A stretch of DNA of 41,950 nucleotides from an uncultured Eubacterium sp. (lineage in GTDB: Bacteria > Bacillota > Clostridia > Oscillospirales > Acutalibacteraceae), in assembly GCA_900542875.1 (NCBI GenBank), contig UQPH01000009.1, positions 1 to 41,950 on the forward strand. The letters are read 5' to 3'. Numbering within the stretch: position 1 is the first letter of the stretch; each line of letters starts with the position of its first letter. The notes under the pieces were generated by a model. That model was not told the DNA's origin and ran no database searches. It was given only the letters and a program-made list of their open reading frames with translations. The position numbers and the translations under genes were made by a program. Below are positions 7,471 to 15,684 of this stretch, one piece after another.

Positions 7471-8294
7471 ATTACAACACCCCCGTCCTCTGTTGCGTCA
7501 TCAAAGCAGTTCATTACTCCGAGGCACACAAAAATCAGAATCATCAAAACAAGGCTGAGTGCGGCACCGAGATTATAGTTGTTTGCGGATTGGAACTGGC
7601 TTTCAATAACGTCACCGATAAGCACAATCTGTCCTCCGCCGAGTTTTTGGGTAATATAGAAAGTTGAAACGCACGGCACAAAGACCATTGTAATTCCCGA
7701 CAGAAGTCCGGGCAAAGAGAGCGGAAGCACTACCCTTCTGAAGGTGTGTAATCCGCTTGAACCGAGGTCGTGCGCCGCCTCGATAAAAGAATTGTCAAGT
7801 TTCGACAGCACTGAATAAATCGGCAAAATCATATACGGCAAAAAGTTATAAACCATACCGAGAATGACGGCACCGGGAGTATTGATAAGATGCAACGGCT
7901 TTAAGCCGACAAGCGACAGAAAATTATTAATCACGCCGCTGTCGCCCAAAATGGTCATAAGACTGTAAGTGCGGATAAGAAAATTCATCCACATAGGCAA
8001 CATTACTAGGAGCACCATTGTACGCTGAGTACGAACTGTATGGCGGCTCAAAATATAAGCAAAAGGATAACCTATTAAAAGGCATATAACAGTTGCCGCA
8101 ACTCCGTAAAGAACAGAAAGCAAAACAGTTGAAAAATAAGTTTTTATCTCTGCCAAATTGGAAACGGTAAACGCACCTGTTTTATCGGTCAGTGCATAGT
8201 ACACCACCATAATAAGCGGCACTATAATAAACAGTGCAGACCAGACGGCATATGGCTTATCAAGCAATTTTGAGGTAAGGCTATTCTTCTTCAT
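7467..8294 (-). CDS. potB: PotB, spermidine/putrescine ABC transporter permease
   Basis: 275 residues, six membrane helices, with the coupling loop FIEAAHDLGSSGLHTFRRVVLP (EAA motif) and the PotB-typical FLIRTYSL and NFLPYMILPIYSVL segments. The frame is open further upstream, but ATG 8294 is chosen. GGGAGG lies five bases before it, MKKNSLTSKLL is a natural N-terminus just before the first helix, and the gene then overlaps potA by only 14 bases. It pairs with PotC to form the transmembrane channel. Confidence 0.95.
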   Translation of the reverse strand: MKKNSLTSKLLDKPYAVWSALFIIVPLIMVVYYALTDKTGAFTVSNLAEIKTYFSTVLLSVLYGVAATVICLLIGYPFAYILSRHTVRTQRTMVLLVMLPMWMNFLIRTYSLMTILGDSGVINNFLSLVGLKPLHLINTPGAVILGMVYNFLPYMILPIYSVLSKLDNSFIEAAHDLGSSGLHTFRRVVLPLSLPGLLSGITMVFVPCVSTFYITQKLGGGQIVLIGDVIESQFQSANNYNLGAALSLVLMILIFVCLGVMNCFDDATEDGGVVI

Positions 8295-9420
8295 TTTCTT
8301 CCTCCCAATTATAAGAGGCGTCGGAAATATGGTCCATTTCATCCGAGAATGAGGAGTAGTCACCGAACTCGCCCGAATACTCGCTGCGTTTCATAATATG
8401 GATAGCGTCGGGTTCTATATGCATACCTATAACATCGCCGACCTTTATATCATCACGAATGGTTTGTATCATCCAAATAAAGCCGCCGACATCAACGAGA
8501 ATTTCAAAATGCACGCCCTTAAAAGTTACGCTTGTAACCTTACCGGTAAGAGATGCGTTTGCACCCGGCTCTTTAATAATAATATCCTCGGGTCGAACAA
8601 CAGCCTCAACAAATTCGTTTTTATCAAATCCTTTATCAAGACATTTGAATTTAACGCCGCCGAAAGTAACGAGATAATCGTCGAGCATAATGGCGTCAAC
8701 TATATTTGACTCGCCTATAAAGTCCGCAACAAAGGCATTTACGGGTTCGTTATAAATATCCTCGGGAGTTCCTATCTGCTGAATCTTGCCCTTATCCATA
8801 ACGACAACGGTGTCGCTCATGGACAGAGCCTCCTCCTGATCGTGGGTAACATAAATAAAGGTAATGCCCAGTTCCTGCTGAATATTTTTCAGTTCTCTTT
8901 GCATATCCTTTCTGAGTTTTAAGTCGAGTGCACCGAGCGGCTCGTCCAACAAAAGAACATGCGGTCTGTTTGCAAGCGCACGGGCAATGGCAACTCTCTG
9001 TTGCTGTCCGCCCGAAAGCGAATCAATAGAGCGTTTTTCAAAACCTTTAAGATTAACAAGAGTAAGCATTTCGGCAACGGTTTTTCTGATTTCCTGCTTA
9101 GACTTCTTTTGCAGCATAGGGCCAAACGCTATGTTCTCATATACATTAAGATGCGAAAAAAGAGCATAACGCTGAAAGATGGTATTGACCCTTCTTTTAT
9201 GCGGCGGCAAGTCATTAATTCGCTCACCCTCAAAAATAATGTCACCGCTGTCCGGTTTAACAAAGCCTGCGATAGCACGCAGAGTGGTAGTCTTACCGCA
9301 TCCGGACGGTCCAAGCAGCGTTATAAACTCTTTTTCGTTTATATACAAATTCAAATTTTCAAGCACTGTGTTATCGCCGTAACTCACGGCAATATTTTTT
9401 AAGTCAATAATCTTCTTCAA
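8281..9420 (-). CDS. potA: PotA, spermidine/putrescine ABC transporter ATP-binding protein
   Basis: 379 residues. Walker A GPSGCGKTT at 37-45, ABC signature LSGGQ at 135-139, Walker B LLLDEP near 156-161, and an H-loop in VTHDQEEALS. A C-terminal TOBE domain (from about residue 240) includes VVRPEDI, as in PotA and MalK. The tail beyond residue 350 is acidic and not part of the core fold. The gene begins with TTG at 9420, preceded by AGAGGAAG at about seven bases; no ATG alternative fits the family start. It is first in the potABCD operon, downstream of a consensus promoter with a leader of roughly 90 bases. Confidence 0.95.
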   Translation of the reverse strand: MKKIIDLKNIAVSYGDNTVLENLNLYINEKEFITLLGPSGCGKTTTLRAIAGFVKPDSGDIIFEGERINDLPPHKRRVNTIFQRYALFSHLNVYENIAFGPMLQKKSKQEIRKTVAEMLTLVNLKGFEKRSIDSLSGGQQQRVAIARALANRPHVLLLDEPLGALDLKLRKDMQRELKNIQQELGITFIYVTHDQEEALSMSDTVVVMDKGKIQQIGTPEDIYNEPVNAFVADFIGESNIVDAIMLDDYLVTFGGVKFKCLDKGFDKNEFVEAVVRPEDIIIKEPGANASLTGKVTSVTFKGVHFEILVDVGGFIWMIQTIRDDIKVGDVIGMHIEPDAIHIMKRSEYSGEFGDYSSFSDEMDHISDASYNWEEENEEE

Positions 9421-9520
9421 TTATGCACTTCCTCTTTATTGCAGGCGTTGGAAAGAAGAGCCCAAAGAGCCAAAACCAACCCCCTCACGATTTACAGTCA
9501 CAAAAAACTGCATTAAGATA

Positions 9521-9549
9521 AATATATATTTTTTATATATAAATGTCAA
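9521..9549 (-). promoter_or_regulatory. Promoter of the potABCD operon
   Basis: On the minus strand TTGACA (complement of 9544-9549), a 17-base spacer, TATATT (complement of 9521-9526). The transcript would begin near 9514, leaving about 94 untranslated bases before potA. I see no convincing riboswitch or attenuator in that leader. The rest of 9421-9657 holds no gene. Confidence 0.75.
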
Positions 9550-9657
9550 CAAAAAATTGCAAATTGCGACACACTGCATAAGAAATAAATGCTTAAAACC
9601 AAACAGACAGCAAAATGTTGCGTTAAATTTGCGGTAAAAGCGACAAGCCTGCTTTTA

Positions 9658-10215
9658 TTATAATATTTGTATCTGCTCGTTTTTATATGCACTCTCGAGC
9701 GTCTCGCCTATCCTCGTAAAGTCGCAAACCATAGACCTTGGCTTTTTAATCGGGTCATCCATTGCCATAGGTACAAAATAGATATTTCGCATATTCATAA
9801 GAAGTCCTATGCTTTTTGCGCCTGCACCGAGTGCATCATTTGTAGAAACACCGATAACCACCGGCTTATTGTTTCTCAAATGAGATTTAACAGCCATGGT
9901 GACGGGAGTGTCGTTTATACCGAATGCAAGTTTTGCAAGAGTGTTTGAAGTACAGGGAGCAACCGCAACAATATCAACCAAATTTTTGGGACCGATAGGT
10001 TCTGCGTCCTCTATGGTATGGATTATATCATTAGAACATACGGTCTTTATTATATTTCTGAATTCTTCCGCCGTGCCGAAACGTGTATCGGTATTATAGG
10101 CATTAAAGGACATAACGGGAATAATATTATGCCCTGCTTTTTTAAGGTTTTTCAGTGACTCGATACTCTTAGCGAATGTGCAAAACGAGCCTGTAAAGCA
10201 ATAAGCAATATTCAT
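9658..10215 (-). CDS. dpaB: Dipicolinate synthase subunit B
   Basis: 185-residue flavoprotein-like subunit (SpoVFB family) of dipicolinate synthase, which makes the dipicolinic acid stored in the spore core. Recognisable family segments are IAYCFTGSFCTFAKSIESL at the N-terminus, then VAPCTSNTLAKLAFGINDTPVTMA, NKPVVIGVSTNDALG and a C-terminal YFVPMAMDDPIKKPRSMVCD. The fold is that of phosphopantothenoylcysteine decarboxylase-type flavoproteins. Its start codon shares a base with the dpaA stop, so the two are translated together in the mother cell. Neither dapG nor dapA follows, unlike the Bacillus operon. Confidence 0.93.
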   Translation of the reverse strand: MNIAYCFTGSFCTFAKSIESLKNLKKAGHNIIPVMSFNAYNTDTRFGTAEEFRNIIKTVCSNDIIHTIEDAEPIGPKNLVDIVAVAPCTSNTLAKLAFGINDTPVTMAVKSHLRNNKPVVIGVSTNDALGAGAKSIGLLMNMRNIYFVPMAMDDPIKKPRSMVCDFTRIGETLESAYKNEQIQIL

Positions 10216-10937
10216 TATATTATCTCCTCTCTTTTTAATATTTTTATCACGGTCTTTGCGGTAAGTTCACCTGAAGATTTTGGAAAATATTTCCCGGGAA
10301 GTCCTCTTGCAATGACCAAATTTACCCCGAGAAGGGACGCAAAATGATTATCAACGCCACCCGGAAATGACGCAAGGTCAATAACGGTGCAGTCATCTTT
10401 CAGGCTTTTAAGTTCGTTTCGGCAAAGTATCGGATGCGGCACGGTATTAAATATAAAATCATAATGCTTAAGGTCATCAAGCTTTGAAAAATCAAGCGTT
10501 TTTGCACCGAGAAGCGAAGCATTTTTTCGCTGCAAATCATTTCTTGCACAAACGGTAATATCTCTTGTCACAGGCAGAAGAAACGAGAGCAAAGCCTTTG
10601 AAATTCTGCCAAATCCGAGGAGTAAAACCGCTGAGGAAACGAGCGATTTTTCACTTGCGGCAGTCGCTTCGGCTATTGCTCCCTGAGCGGTAAAAAAGGC
10701 ATTTTCGAGTGCAAAACATTCATCCTTTACATAATCAAAAACATTTTCCTCTTCATCAATATTTCCTGCCAGAACCGGCAAGGGATAATAGTCAGATATG
10801 TCCTTAGCGTTTATAGGGCAAAAAACAAAGTCTGCTCTTATCGGAGACTTTACTCTTTCAAGACCGTATTTTTCAAGGTATTTCGAGGCATAGTACATTC
10901 GCTTATCTTCGCTCGTGGACTGATAAAATTTTATCAT
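10215..10937 (-). CDS. dpaA: Dipicolinate synthase subunit A
   Basis: 240-residue NAD(P)-binding subunit that oxidises dihydrodipicolinate-derived precursor to dipicolinate. A Rossmann loop LLGFGRISKAL sits at about 106-116, followed by DITVCARND. Later segments FIFNTVPHPI, VIDLASFPGGVD and ARGLPGKYFPKSSGE match SpoVFA. The usual length is close to 290-300 residues, so this form has a short N-terminal domain. The ATG has AAAGGTGATG just upstream. A sigma-K-like promoter lies directly before it, in line with mother-cell expression late in sporulation. Confidence 0.9.
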   Translation of the reverse strand: MIKFYQSTSEDKRMYYASKYLEKYGLERVKSPIRADFVFCPINAKDISDYYPLPVLAGNIDEEENVFDYVKDECFALENAFFTAQGAIAEATAASEKSLVSSAVLLLGFGRISKALLSFLLPVTRDITVCARNDLQRKNASLLGAKTLDFSKLDDLKHYDFIFNTVPHPILCRNELKSLKDDCTVIDLASFPGGVDNHFASLLGVNLVIARGLPGKYFPKSSGELTAKTVIKILKREEII

Positions 10938-10953
10938 AAAGCATCACCTTTTA

Positions 10954-10980
10954 TATTTTATGAAATAAAGCAAAAAGGGT
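10954..10980 (-). promoter_or_regulatory. Candidate sigma-K-type promoter of dpaAB
   Basis: On the minus strand the sequence CATAAAATA (complement of 10954-10962) fits the sigma-K -10 consensus CATANNNTA exactly. An AC dinucleotide lies 16 bases upstream (10979-10980), matching the sigma-K -35. The predicted start leaves only about ten bases before the ATG, barely enough for the ribosome site, so this is a candidate and not certain. Confidence 0.45.
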
Positions 10981-11047
10981 GTTTATTTTTAGGCGAAAAA
11001 GTAGTATAATAAAAAGAAACATTAAAGCATATTCAGGGGGATTTACT

Positions 11048-12448
11048 TTGAAGGATATAGATACACTGCTTAAGCAAAGCAAAAAAATACATTTTATAGG
11101 AATCGGCGGCGCAGGAATGTGCCCGATAGCTGAAATTCTTTTATCGCTCGGCTACAAACTGACAGGCTCTGACAACAACGACACGGAGACATTCAGAAGA
11201 ATCGAAAGAGAGGGCGCAAAAGTATTTTTGGGTCAAAAGCCCTCTAACATAAGCGATGATACCGAACTTGTAATTTACACAAACGCTATACTCAAAGGCA
11301 ACGAAGAACTCGAATACGCAAAGAAAAACTTTCCGTGTTTTGAACGTGCGGAGGCTCTCGGTGCGCTGAGCAGAGTTTTTTCTAACTGCATAGGCGTTTG
11401 CGGCACGCACGGAAAAACCACAACCTCGTCTATGATTACCCAAATTCTTATGCAGGCAGGACTTGACCCGTCTGCCGTAATCGGCGGAAAGTTGCCTCTT
11501 ATCGACGCATACGGTCGCTACGGACACAGCCAAAACTTCGTTTGCGAGAGTTGCGAATTTAACAACACATTCTTGCACATGAATCCCGATATGGCTGTAA
11601 TACTCAACATTGACGAGGATCATCTGGACTTTTTCAAGAACCTTGACAACATAAAAAAATCATTTAGAACATTCGCAGAAAAAACAACAAAGACCATAAT
11701 CTACAACGGTGACGATAAAAACACGGCAGATACCCTGAAGGGCATTGAGGGCAAACGTCTGATTTCCGTCGGCAGAAACGCAGGCAACGAATGGGTGGCT
11801 GAAAACATTGATGTACCCGGCGGATTTCACAGCGAATACGATGCTTACCACAACGGAGAAAAAGTGGCAAGAGTTCAAATCTCGGTACCGGGAGAACACA
11901 ATATACTAAACTCACTTATGGCATTTGTTGCGGCTTACGAGAGCGGTGCAAAGGTAGATAAAATACTTGAGGGCTTAAAGGCATTCGGCGGTGCGGCAAG
12001 AAGATTTGAGAGGCTCGGAACATACTGCGGAGTAACCTTTGCGGACGATTATGCACACCATCCGGCAGAAATCAAGGTAACGCTGGAAGCGGCAAAGAAG
12101 ATGGGATTTAAGCATGTATGGGCTGTTCATCAGCCGTTTACCTACTCGAGAACCAGTCTTCTCCTTGATGATTTTGCAAAGGTTTTACAGATAGCGGACA
12201 AATGCGTTATCAGCGAAATTATGGGAAGCCGTGAGGTGAACACAATCGGAATCAAGGCTACCGACCTGTCGAAAAAAATCCCCGGTGCCGTTCAGCTCGA
12301 CACCTTTGAAGAAATATGCGATTATGTATGCGACCATGCAGAGAGCGGCGATTTAGTAATAACTCTCGGTTGCGGTGATGTATACAAAGTCGCAAGAATG
12401 ATGTGCAAAAAAATGCAAGAGAGAGAAAAGGCAAGCAAGAATGACTGA
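11048..12448 (+). CDS. murC: MurC, UDP-N-acetylmuramate--L-alanine ligase
   Basis: Cytoplasmic ligase adding the first amino acid, L-alanine, to UDP-MurNAc in peptidoglycan synthesis. The 466 residues show an N-terminal nucleotide-binding loop IHFIGIGGAGM, the ATP loop GTHGKTT at 119-125, the central CESCEFNNTFL and NIDEDHLDFF motifs of Mur ligases, and the C-terminal FADDYAHHPAEI region followed by VWAVHQPFTYSRT. TTG 11048 is chosen as start because AGGGGGA lies seven bases upstream. The frame is open back to 10979, but that stretch holds a TATAAT at 11005-11010, which is the likely promoter. It diverges from dpaAB and overlaps the following acetyltransferase by eight bases. Confidence 0.95.
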   Translation: MKDIDTLLKQSKKIHFIGIGGAGMCPIAEILLSLGYKLTGSDNNDTETFRRIEREGAKVFLGQKPSNISDDTELVIYTNAILKGNEELEYAKKNFPCFERAEALGALSRVFSNCIGVCGTHGKTTTSSMITQILMQAGLDPSAVIGGKLPLIDAYGRYGHSQNFVCESCEFNNTFLHMNPDMAVILNIDEDHLDFFKNLDNIKKSFRTFAEKTTKTIIYNGDDKNTADTLKGIEGKRLISVGRNAGNEWVAENIDVPGGFHSEYDAYHNGEKVARVQISVPGEHNILNSLMAFVAAYESGAKVDKILEGLKAFGGAARRFERLGTYCGVTFADDYAHHPAEIKVTLEAAKKMGFKHVWAVHQPFTYSRTSLLLDDFAKVLQIADKCVISEIMGSREVNTIGIKATDLSKKIPGAVQLDTFEEICDYVCDHAESGDLVITLGCGDVYKVARMMCKKMQEREKASKND

Positions 12449-12869
12449 ATTCAAGATATTTGACGAGGCTACCGTTGATTCAAAAAACATAAGATTTATT
12501 GTATTTTGCGATGAGCAAGGCGTTGAGAAAAGTCACGAAATAGACGATTTAGATATGCCGAAAAAAGCAAAGCACATAGTTATGTACGAGAATTCAAAGC
12601 CTGTTGCAACATCCAGATTTTACAAAGAAAGCGGTGACACTTGGCATGCAGGCAGAATTGCCGTGCTAAAGGAAATGCGTGGAACCGGTTGCGGCAGAAA
12701 GGTACTCGAAAAAGCGGAAGAAGAAATGAAAAAGTTGGGTGCAAAAGAGATATTCATTTCCGCACAGACTCAGGCACGGGGCTTTTATGAATCACTCGGC
12801 TACAAGGCATACGGAAATGTATACCCGGAGGAAAATATACCGCACATCGCAATGAAGAAAAAAATATAA
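12441..12869 (+). CDS. GNAT-family N-acetyltransferase
   Basis: 142 residues with the acetyl-CoA binding motif V-x-x-x-x-R-G-x-G-x-G (VLKEMRGTGCGRKVLEKA, about residues 75-92) and the late beta-bulge region AQTQARGFYESLGYKAYG. The overall layout, an N-terminal DEQGVE...EIDDLD region followed by HIAMKK at the end, resembles the YitI/ElaA-like subgroup. The substrate is unknown. It is translationally coupled to murC by an overlap of eight bases (ATGACTGA), which does not by itself show a cell-wall role. Confidence 0.85.
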   Translation: MTEFKIFDEATVDSKNIRFIVFCDEQGVEKSHEIDDLDMPKKAKHIVMYENSKPVATSRFYKESGDTWHAGRIAVLKEMRGTGCGRKVLEKAEEEMKKLGAKEIFISAQTQARGFYESLGYKAYGNVYPEENIPHIAMKKKI

Positions 12870-12882
12870 CATAATTCAAAGC

Positions 12883-12920
12883 AATAAGCCATAGGATAAT
12901 CCTACGGCTTATTTTTTTAA
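12883..12920. terminator. Bidirectional terminator between the GNAT gene and the EIIC-like gene
   Basis: AATAAGCCATAGGA (12883-12896) pairs with TCCTACGGCTTATT (12900-12913) with one mismatch and a three-base loop. A T run follows on the plus strand and an A-rich stretch precedes it. It serves the murC transcript and, on the other strand, the convergent gene. Confidence 0.85.
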
Positions 12921-14131
12921 TTTATATATTCTTTTATTGTGTTCAAATCGTCATCGCTGAGCGTGATTTTATTTTCGCAGACCTCACAGTCAATTTTCAA
13001 AATATTAACGAGATTGGGATTATAAACTGTCACGCAATCGTTTTCCGCCTTTTCTATATTTTCTGCACCGCCGAGTGCGTCAAGCAGTTTTTTAACGGAC
13101 GGCGGAATAAATCTGTAAGTGTCAAAATCATATTTTTCGACAGCATACTTAGATATAAAATAAACAAGAGCACCGCATACGAGACCGACCGCAAGGAAAT
13201 AGCCTGCATCACTCATATATTTTATCATTTCGATAACAGAAGCGTTATCAATAAATCCGACTCTTATATCAACAAGCGACGAGCCGAGAGAGGCAAGAGC
13301 ATTTCCCACTGCAAAAGCAATAAACAAAAAAGGATTATAAAAGAATATAAAAATCAGAAACATTGTATTATTCCCAAAAAGAACGGATACAATCAATGAA
13401 AGAAAAAGCGGAATCGAAAATCTGCTTTTTATTTTTTTGAAAAGAGAAAGATATATTCCAATCGGCAAGAAAACATTTGCAAAATATCTGCCGGTCAAAT
13501 AAGTTGAAACTGCCGACAGAGGTTGAGAAATGCTCGCTTTGAAAATATTGAGCGCTCCTGCGACAAGGCTGTTATTAATTACAGTCGAGCCGCCGTAATC
13601 CTTAAAATAAAACAAATCCGAAAAAAGGCTGCCGAACATAAAATTATACGCATCACAGAGTCCGCCGAAAACAAAAGAATTACCGGAGATAACCGAAGCG
13701 AGAGTTCTTATTCCCTTTTCCCACAGAGGAAAAGCAAAGCCGAAAACAATGCCCGACAAAATTCCGATTACCACAGAAAGCGGCAAAAGATATTTCATTT
13801 TAAGTTCGCCGAGATATTTTGAAAAGGCAAAGGACAGCAAAACCGAGAAGCCAAAACCGAATGTTTCTTTGCAAATAGAAAAACACAATAAATCTGAACA
13901 CAAAACGGCAGAGACAATAACAGCGCTCGTTTTAGAATCCCGAGTGGAAAACGATGCAATGAAGGCACAAACTACGACACACCAAAGAAACGGCTCAACT
14001 TTTGTAAAATCAAATTCGTCAAAGAACGGAAAAAACAAAAGTATTCCGACAATTATAAAATAAAAAGACATAAAACATATCGGCACGCTCAGAGCGTTTA
14101 CCGTTCTGTTTTCAGATGTAAAAATATTCAT
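12917..14131 (-). CDS. Divergent PTS EIIC-like membrane protein with short EIIB-like tail
   Basis: 404 residues from ATG 14131, with about ten hydrophobic helices. The middle resembles the glucose-family EIIC: an FAFPLWEKGIRTLASVISGN segment, then a re-entrant-like VFGGLCDAYNFMFGSLFSDL, and YLTGRYFANVFLPIGIYLSL. The C-terminus after the last helix begins like an EIIB domain (KKLLDALGGAENI). The active-site motif D-x-C-x-T-R-L-R appears here as N-D-C-V-T-V-Y-N, and the domain stops about 35 residues later. This suggests a transporter-like protein that is either degenerate or has changed phosphorylation. It stands alone with no other PTS gene near. A longer frame from TTG 14176 exists but has no supporting ribosome site. 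Family assignment is moderate. Confidence 0.6.
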   Translation of the reverse strand: MNIFTSENRTVNALSVPICFMSFYFIIVGILLFFPFFDEFDFTKVEPFLWCVVVCAFIASFSTRDSKTSAVIVSAVLCSDLLCFSICKETFGFGFSVLLSFAFSKYLGELKMKYLLPLSVVIGILSGIVFGFAFPLWEKGIRTLASVISGNSFVFGGLCDAYNFMFGSLFSDLFYFKDYGGSTVINNSLVAGALNIFKASISQPLSAVSTYLTGRYFANVFLPIGIYLSLFKKIKSRFSIPLFLSLIVSVLFGNNTMFLIFIFFYNPFLFIAFAVGNALASLGSSLVDIRVGFIDNASVIEMIKYMSDAGYFLAVGLVCGALVYFISKYAVEKYDFDTYRFIPPSVKKLLDALGGAENIEKAENDCVTVYNPNLVNILKIDCEVCENKITLSDDDLNTIKEYIN

Positions 14132-14273
14132 ATTAAAACTATGCCCTAAACACAAAAAAGTTATACAAAAAAGCAAAACAAAAAAATATGAATATTATAA
14201 AATAGATGATTAAAACAAAAGAAATGAGGTAAATATATTAGTGAACAAATAATTCTAAAAGGGTGAGTCAAAA

Positions 14274-14615
14274 ATGACAATTAAACGAGGCGATATCTAC
14301 TACGCAGATTTAAGTCCCGTAATAGGCAGTGAACAAGGCGGAGTAAGACCCGTTCTCATTGTTCAAAACGATATAGGAAACAAGTATTCCCCTACCGTTA
14401 TTGCGGCGGCAATCACAAGCAGGCAGAGCAAAACCGATTTGCCCACCCACATTGAGGTTAACGCAAACGACTGCGGTTTGGCTAAGGACAGCGTTGTTTT
14501 GCTCGAGCAGGTGCGTACGATAGATAAGCGCAGACTGAAAGAAAAAATGGGTGCACTGCAAAGCAGTGATATGAACAAAATTAATAATGCGATTTCAATA
14601 TCTATGGGATTGTAA
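14274..14615 (+). CDS. MazF/EndoA-type endoribonuclease toxin (PemK family)
   Basis: 113 residues, the full length of Bacillus EndoA (NdoA)-type mRNA interferases. It opens IKRGDIYYADLSPVIGSEQGG, followed by RPVLIVQNDIGNKYSPTVI, AAITS, then LPTHIEV and KDSVVLLEQVRTIDK; these cover the catalytic Arg and Thr/Ser positions of MazF. It cleaves single-stranded RNA at short motifs. GGGTGAG is an adequate ribosome site. No antitoxin gene is present in the 140 bases upstream or directly downstream, and no alr gene is next to it, so it is unaccompanied here. Confidence 0.92.
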   Translation: MTIKRGDIYYADLSPVIGSEQGGVRPVLIVQNDIGNKYSPTVIAAAITSRQSKTDLPTHIEVNANDCGLAKDSVVLLEQVRTIDKRRLKEKMGALQSSDMNKINNAISISMGL

Positions 14616-14636
14616 AAAACAAAGGAAGTACATTAA

Positions 14637-14680
14637 AAGGCTGTCTTGCACAAGGTAAGACAGCCTTAATTTATTTTGAA
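14637..14680 (+). terminator. Terminator downstream of mazF
   Basis: Eleven-base stem AAGGCTGTCTT (14637-14647) with AAGACAGCCTT (14657-14667) and a nine-base loop, followed by an AT-rich tract with only short T runs. It probably also serves the convergent GH43-like gene. Confidence 0.7.
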
Positions 14681-15579
14681 AAATTTTTAATTAATATATA
14701 ATATTCGTCATCGGTGATATGCAGCATTGAGCCGTGGCGTGGGTGAAAATCAAGGGAAAAGTCCTTTTTATCAACAGGCAAAAAGTACATCATATCATCG
14801 GTTTGTTGCATATAATAGCCGCCGTCCACATACAAATCCATAATCATAACATAAGTATCGGTACCCGTGATATTATACATACAGTTTCCCTCGACATGGC
14901 GTTCGGTGCAGGAAACAACATTATTTTCATATTCCCTATACTCGCCGCAAAGGCTGTCTGAAATGCTGTGTGCTACGGTCTTAACACATTCGTCCTTATA
15001 GTACATATGATATTTACCGTCTTTTTTGACTATATCTGCATCTATAACATCAAGTCCGCTCCTTGATGAAAACAACTCCGACGGTTTAGAAAAAGTTTTA
15101 AAATCGGCGGTGTATGTATACCATATGGCAAGCGGCTTTTCGCTGTTTTTATTATGGCACGAAAAATAGACCATATATTTTTTTGCTTTTTCATCATACA
15201 TAGCCTGTGGTGCCCATATTTTATCGGCATCGGCAGTGCTGTCAAACGAATGAAAATCAACAGCGCATTCATCATACCAGTGAATCAAATCATCGCTCTT
15301 AAAAGTAACAATTCCGTGATTTGACTCCCAACCGTCATCACTTTTCATATCCGTTGCAACTATATAAAAGCAGTCATTGCCCCGTAAAATAAACGGGTCA
15401 CGGCAGCAGCGTGTGCCGAGCTTTTGCTCTATAACGGGTCGGTTATCATTAAGCGACGTAAAATTATATCCGTCCTTTGAAACGGCAAAACATATTCTCT
15501 CTTCATTCGGTCGGTTGCCTAAAAAATAGCAAAAAAGATATGCGCCGTTTTTCGAGGCGGCAGGTTCGGCAAATTTCAT
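14671..15579 (-). CDS. Glycoside hydrolase family 43-like protein, cytoplasmic
   Basis: 302 residues predicted to fold as a five-bladed propeller of the GH43/GH32 clan. Landmarks are CRDPFILRG with the candidate base Asp61, then KIWAPQAMYDEKAKKYMVYF and LDVIDADIVKKDGKYHMYYK, where an Asp of the DAD triplet is the likely pKa modulator. In HVEGNCMY the Glu is a candidate acid. No signal peptide is seen, so it would act inside the cell, plausibly on arabinose- or xylose-containing oligosaccharides; the substrate is not determined. A promoter of the form TTGCTT-17-TAAAAT precedes it and GGAGT gives the ribosome site. It is a single-gene unit. Confidence 0.8.
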   Translation of the reverse strand: MKFAEPAASKNGAYLFCYFLGNRPNEERICFAVSKDGYNFTSLNDNRPVIEQKLGTRCCRDPFILRGNDCFYIVATDMKSDDGWESNHGIVTFKSDDLIHWYDECAVDFHSFDSTADADKIWAPQAMYDEKAKKYMVYFSCHNKNSEKPLAIWYTYTADFKTFSKPSELFSSRSGLDVIDADIVKKDGKYHMYYKDECVKTVAHSISDSLCGEYREYENNVVSCTERHVEGNCMYNITGTDTYVMIMDLYVDGGYYMQQTDDMMYFLPVDKKDFSLDFHPRHGSMLHITDDEYYILIKNFSK

Positions 15580-15606
15580 ATATACTCCAAAAGTTTTATT
15601 TTTTTC

Positions 15607-15635
15607 ATTTTATCAAATATAATCGCACAAAGCAA
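15607..15635 (-). promoter_or_regulatory. Promoter of the GH43-like gene
   Basis: Minus strand TTGCTT (complement of 15630-15635), 17 bases, TAAAAT (complement of 15607-15612). The ATG is about 28 bases from the -10. It overlaps the tail of the neighbouring cdaR terminator. Confidence 0.55.
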
Positions 15636-15675
15636 GAAAAAGCACCACGAATTTTCAAAACAATTCGTGGTGCTT
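15632..15675 (-). terminator. Terminator of the cdaA-cdaR unit
   Basis: A perfect 14-base stem: AAGCACCACGAATT (15640-15653) with its complement at 15662-15675, eight-base loop. On the minus strand the stem is followed by TTTTTC. It lies 10 bases after the cdaR stop. Confidence 0.88.
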
Positions 15676-15684
15676 AAAAAATTA

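Noticed and set aside
9421..9514. A riboswitch in the pot operon leader
   Set aside because: The leader is about 94 bases with no strong hairpin, attenuator or motif of a known riboswitch class.
10979..11047. A 23-residue N-terminal extension of MurC
   Set aside because: The stretch contains the likely -10 box, has no ribosome site, and MurC homologues start near the TTG at 11048 with a clear AGGGGGA.
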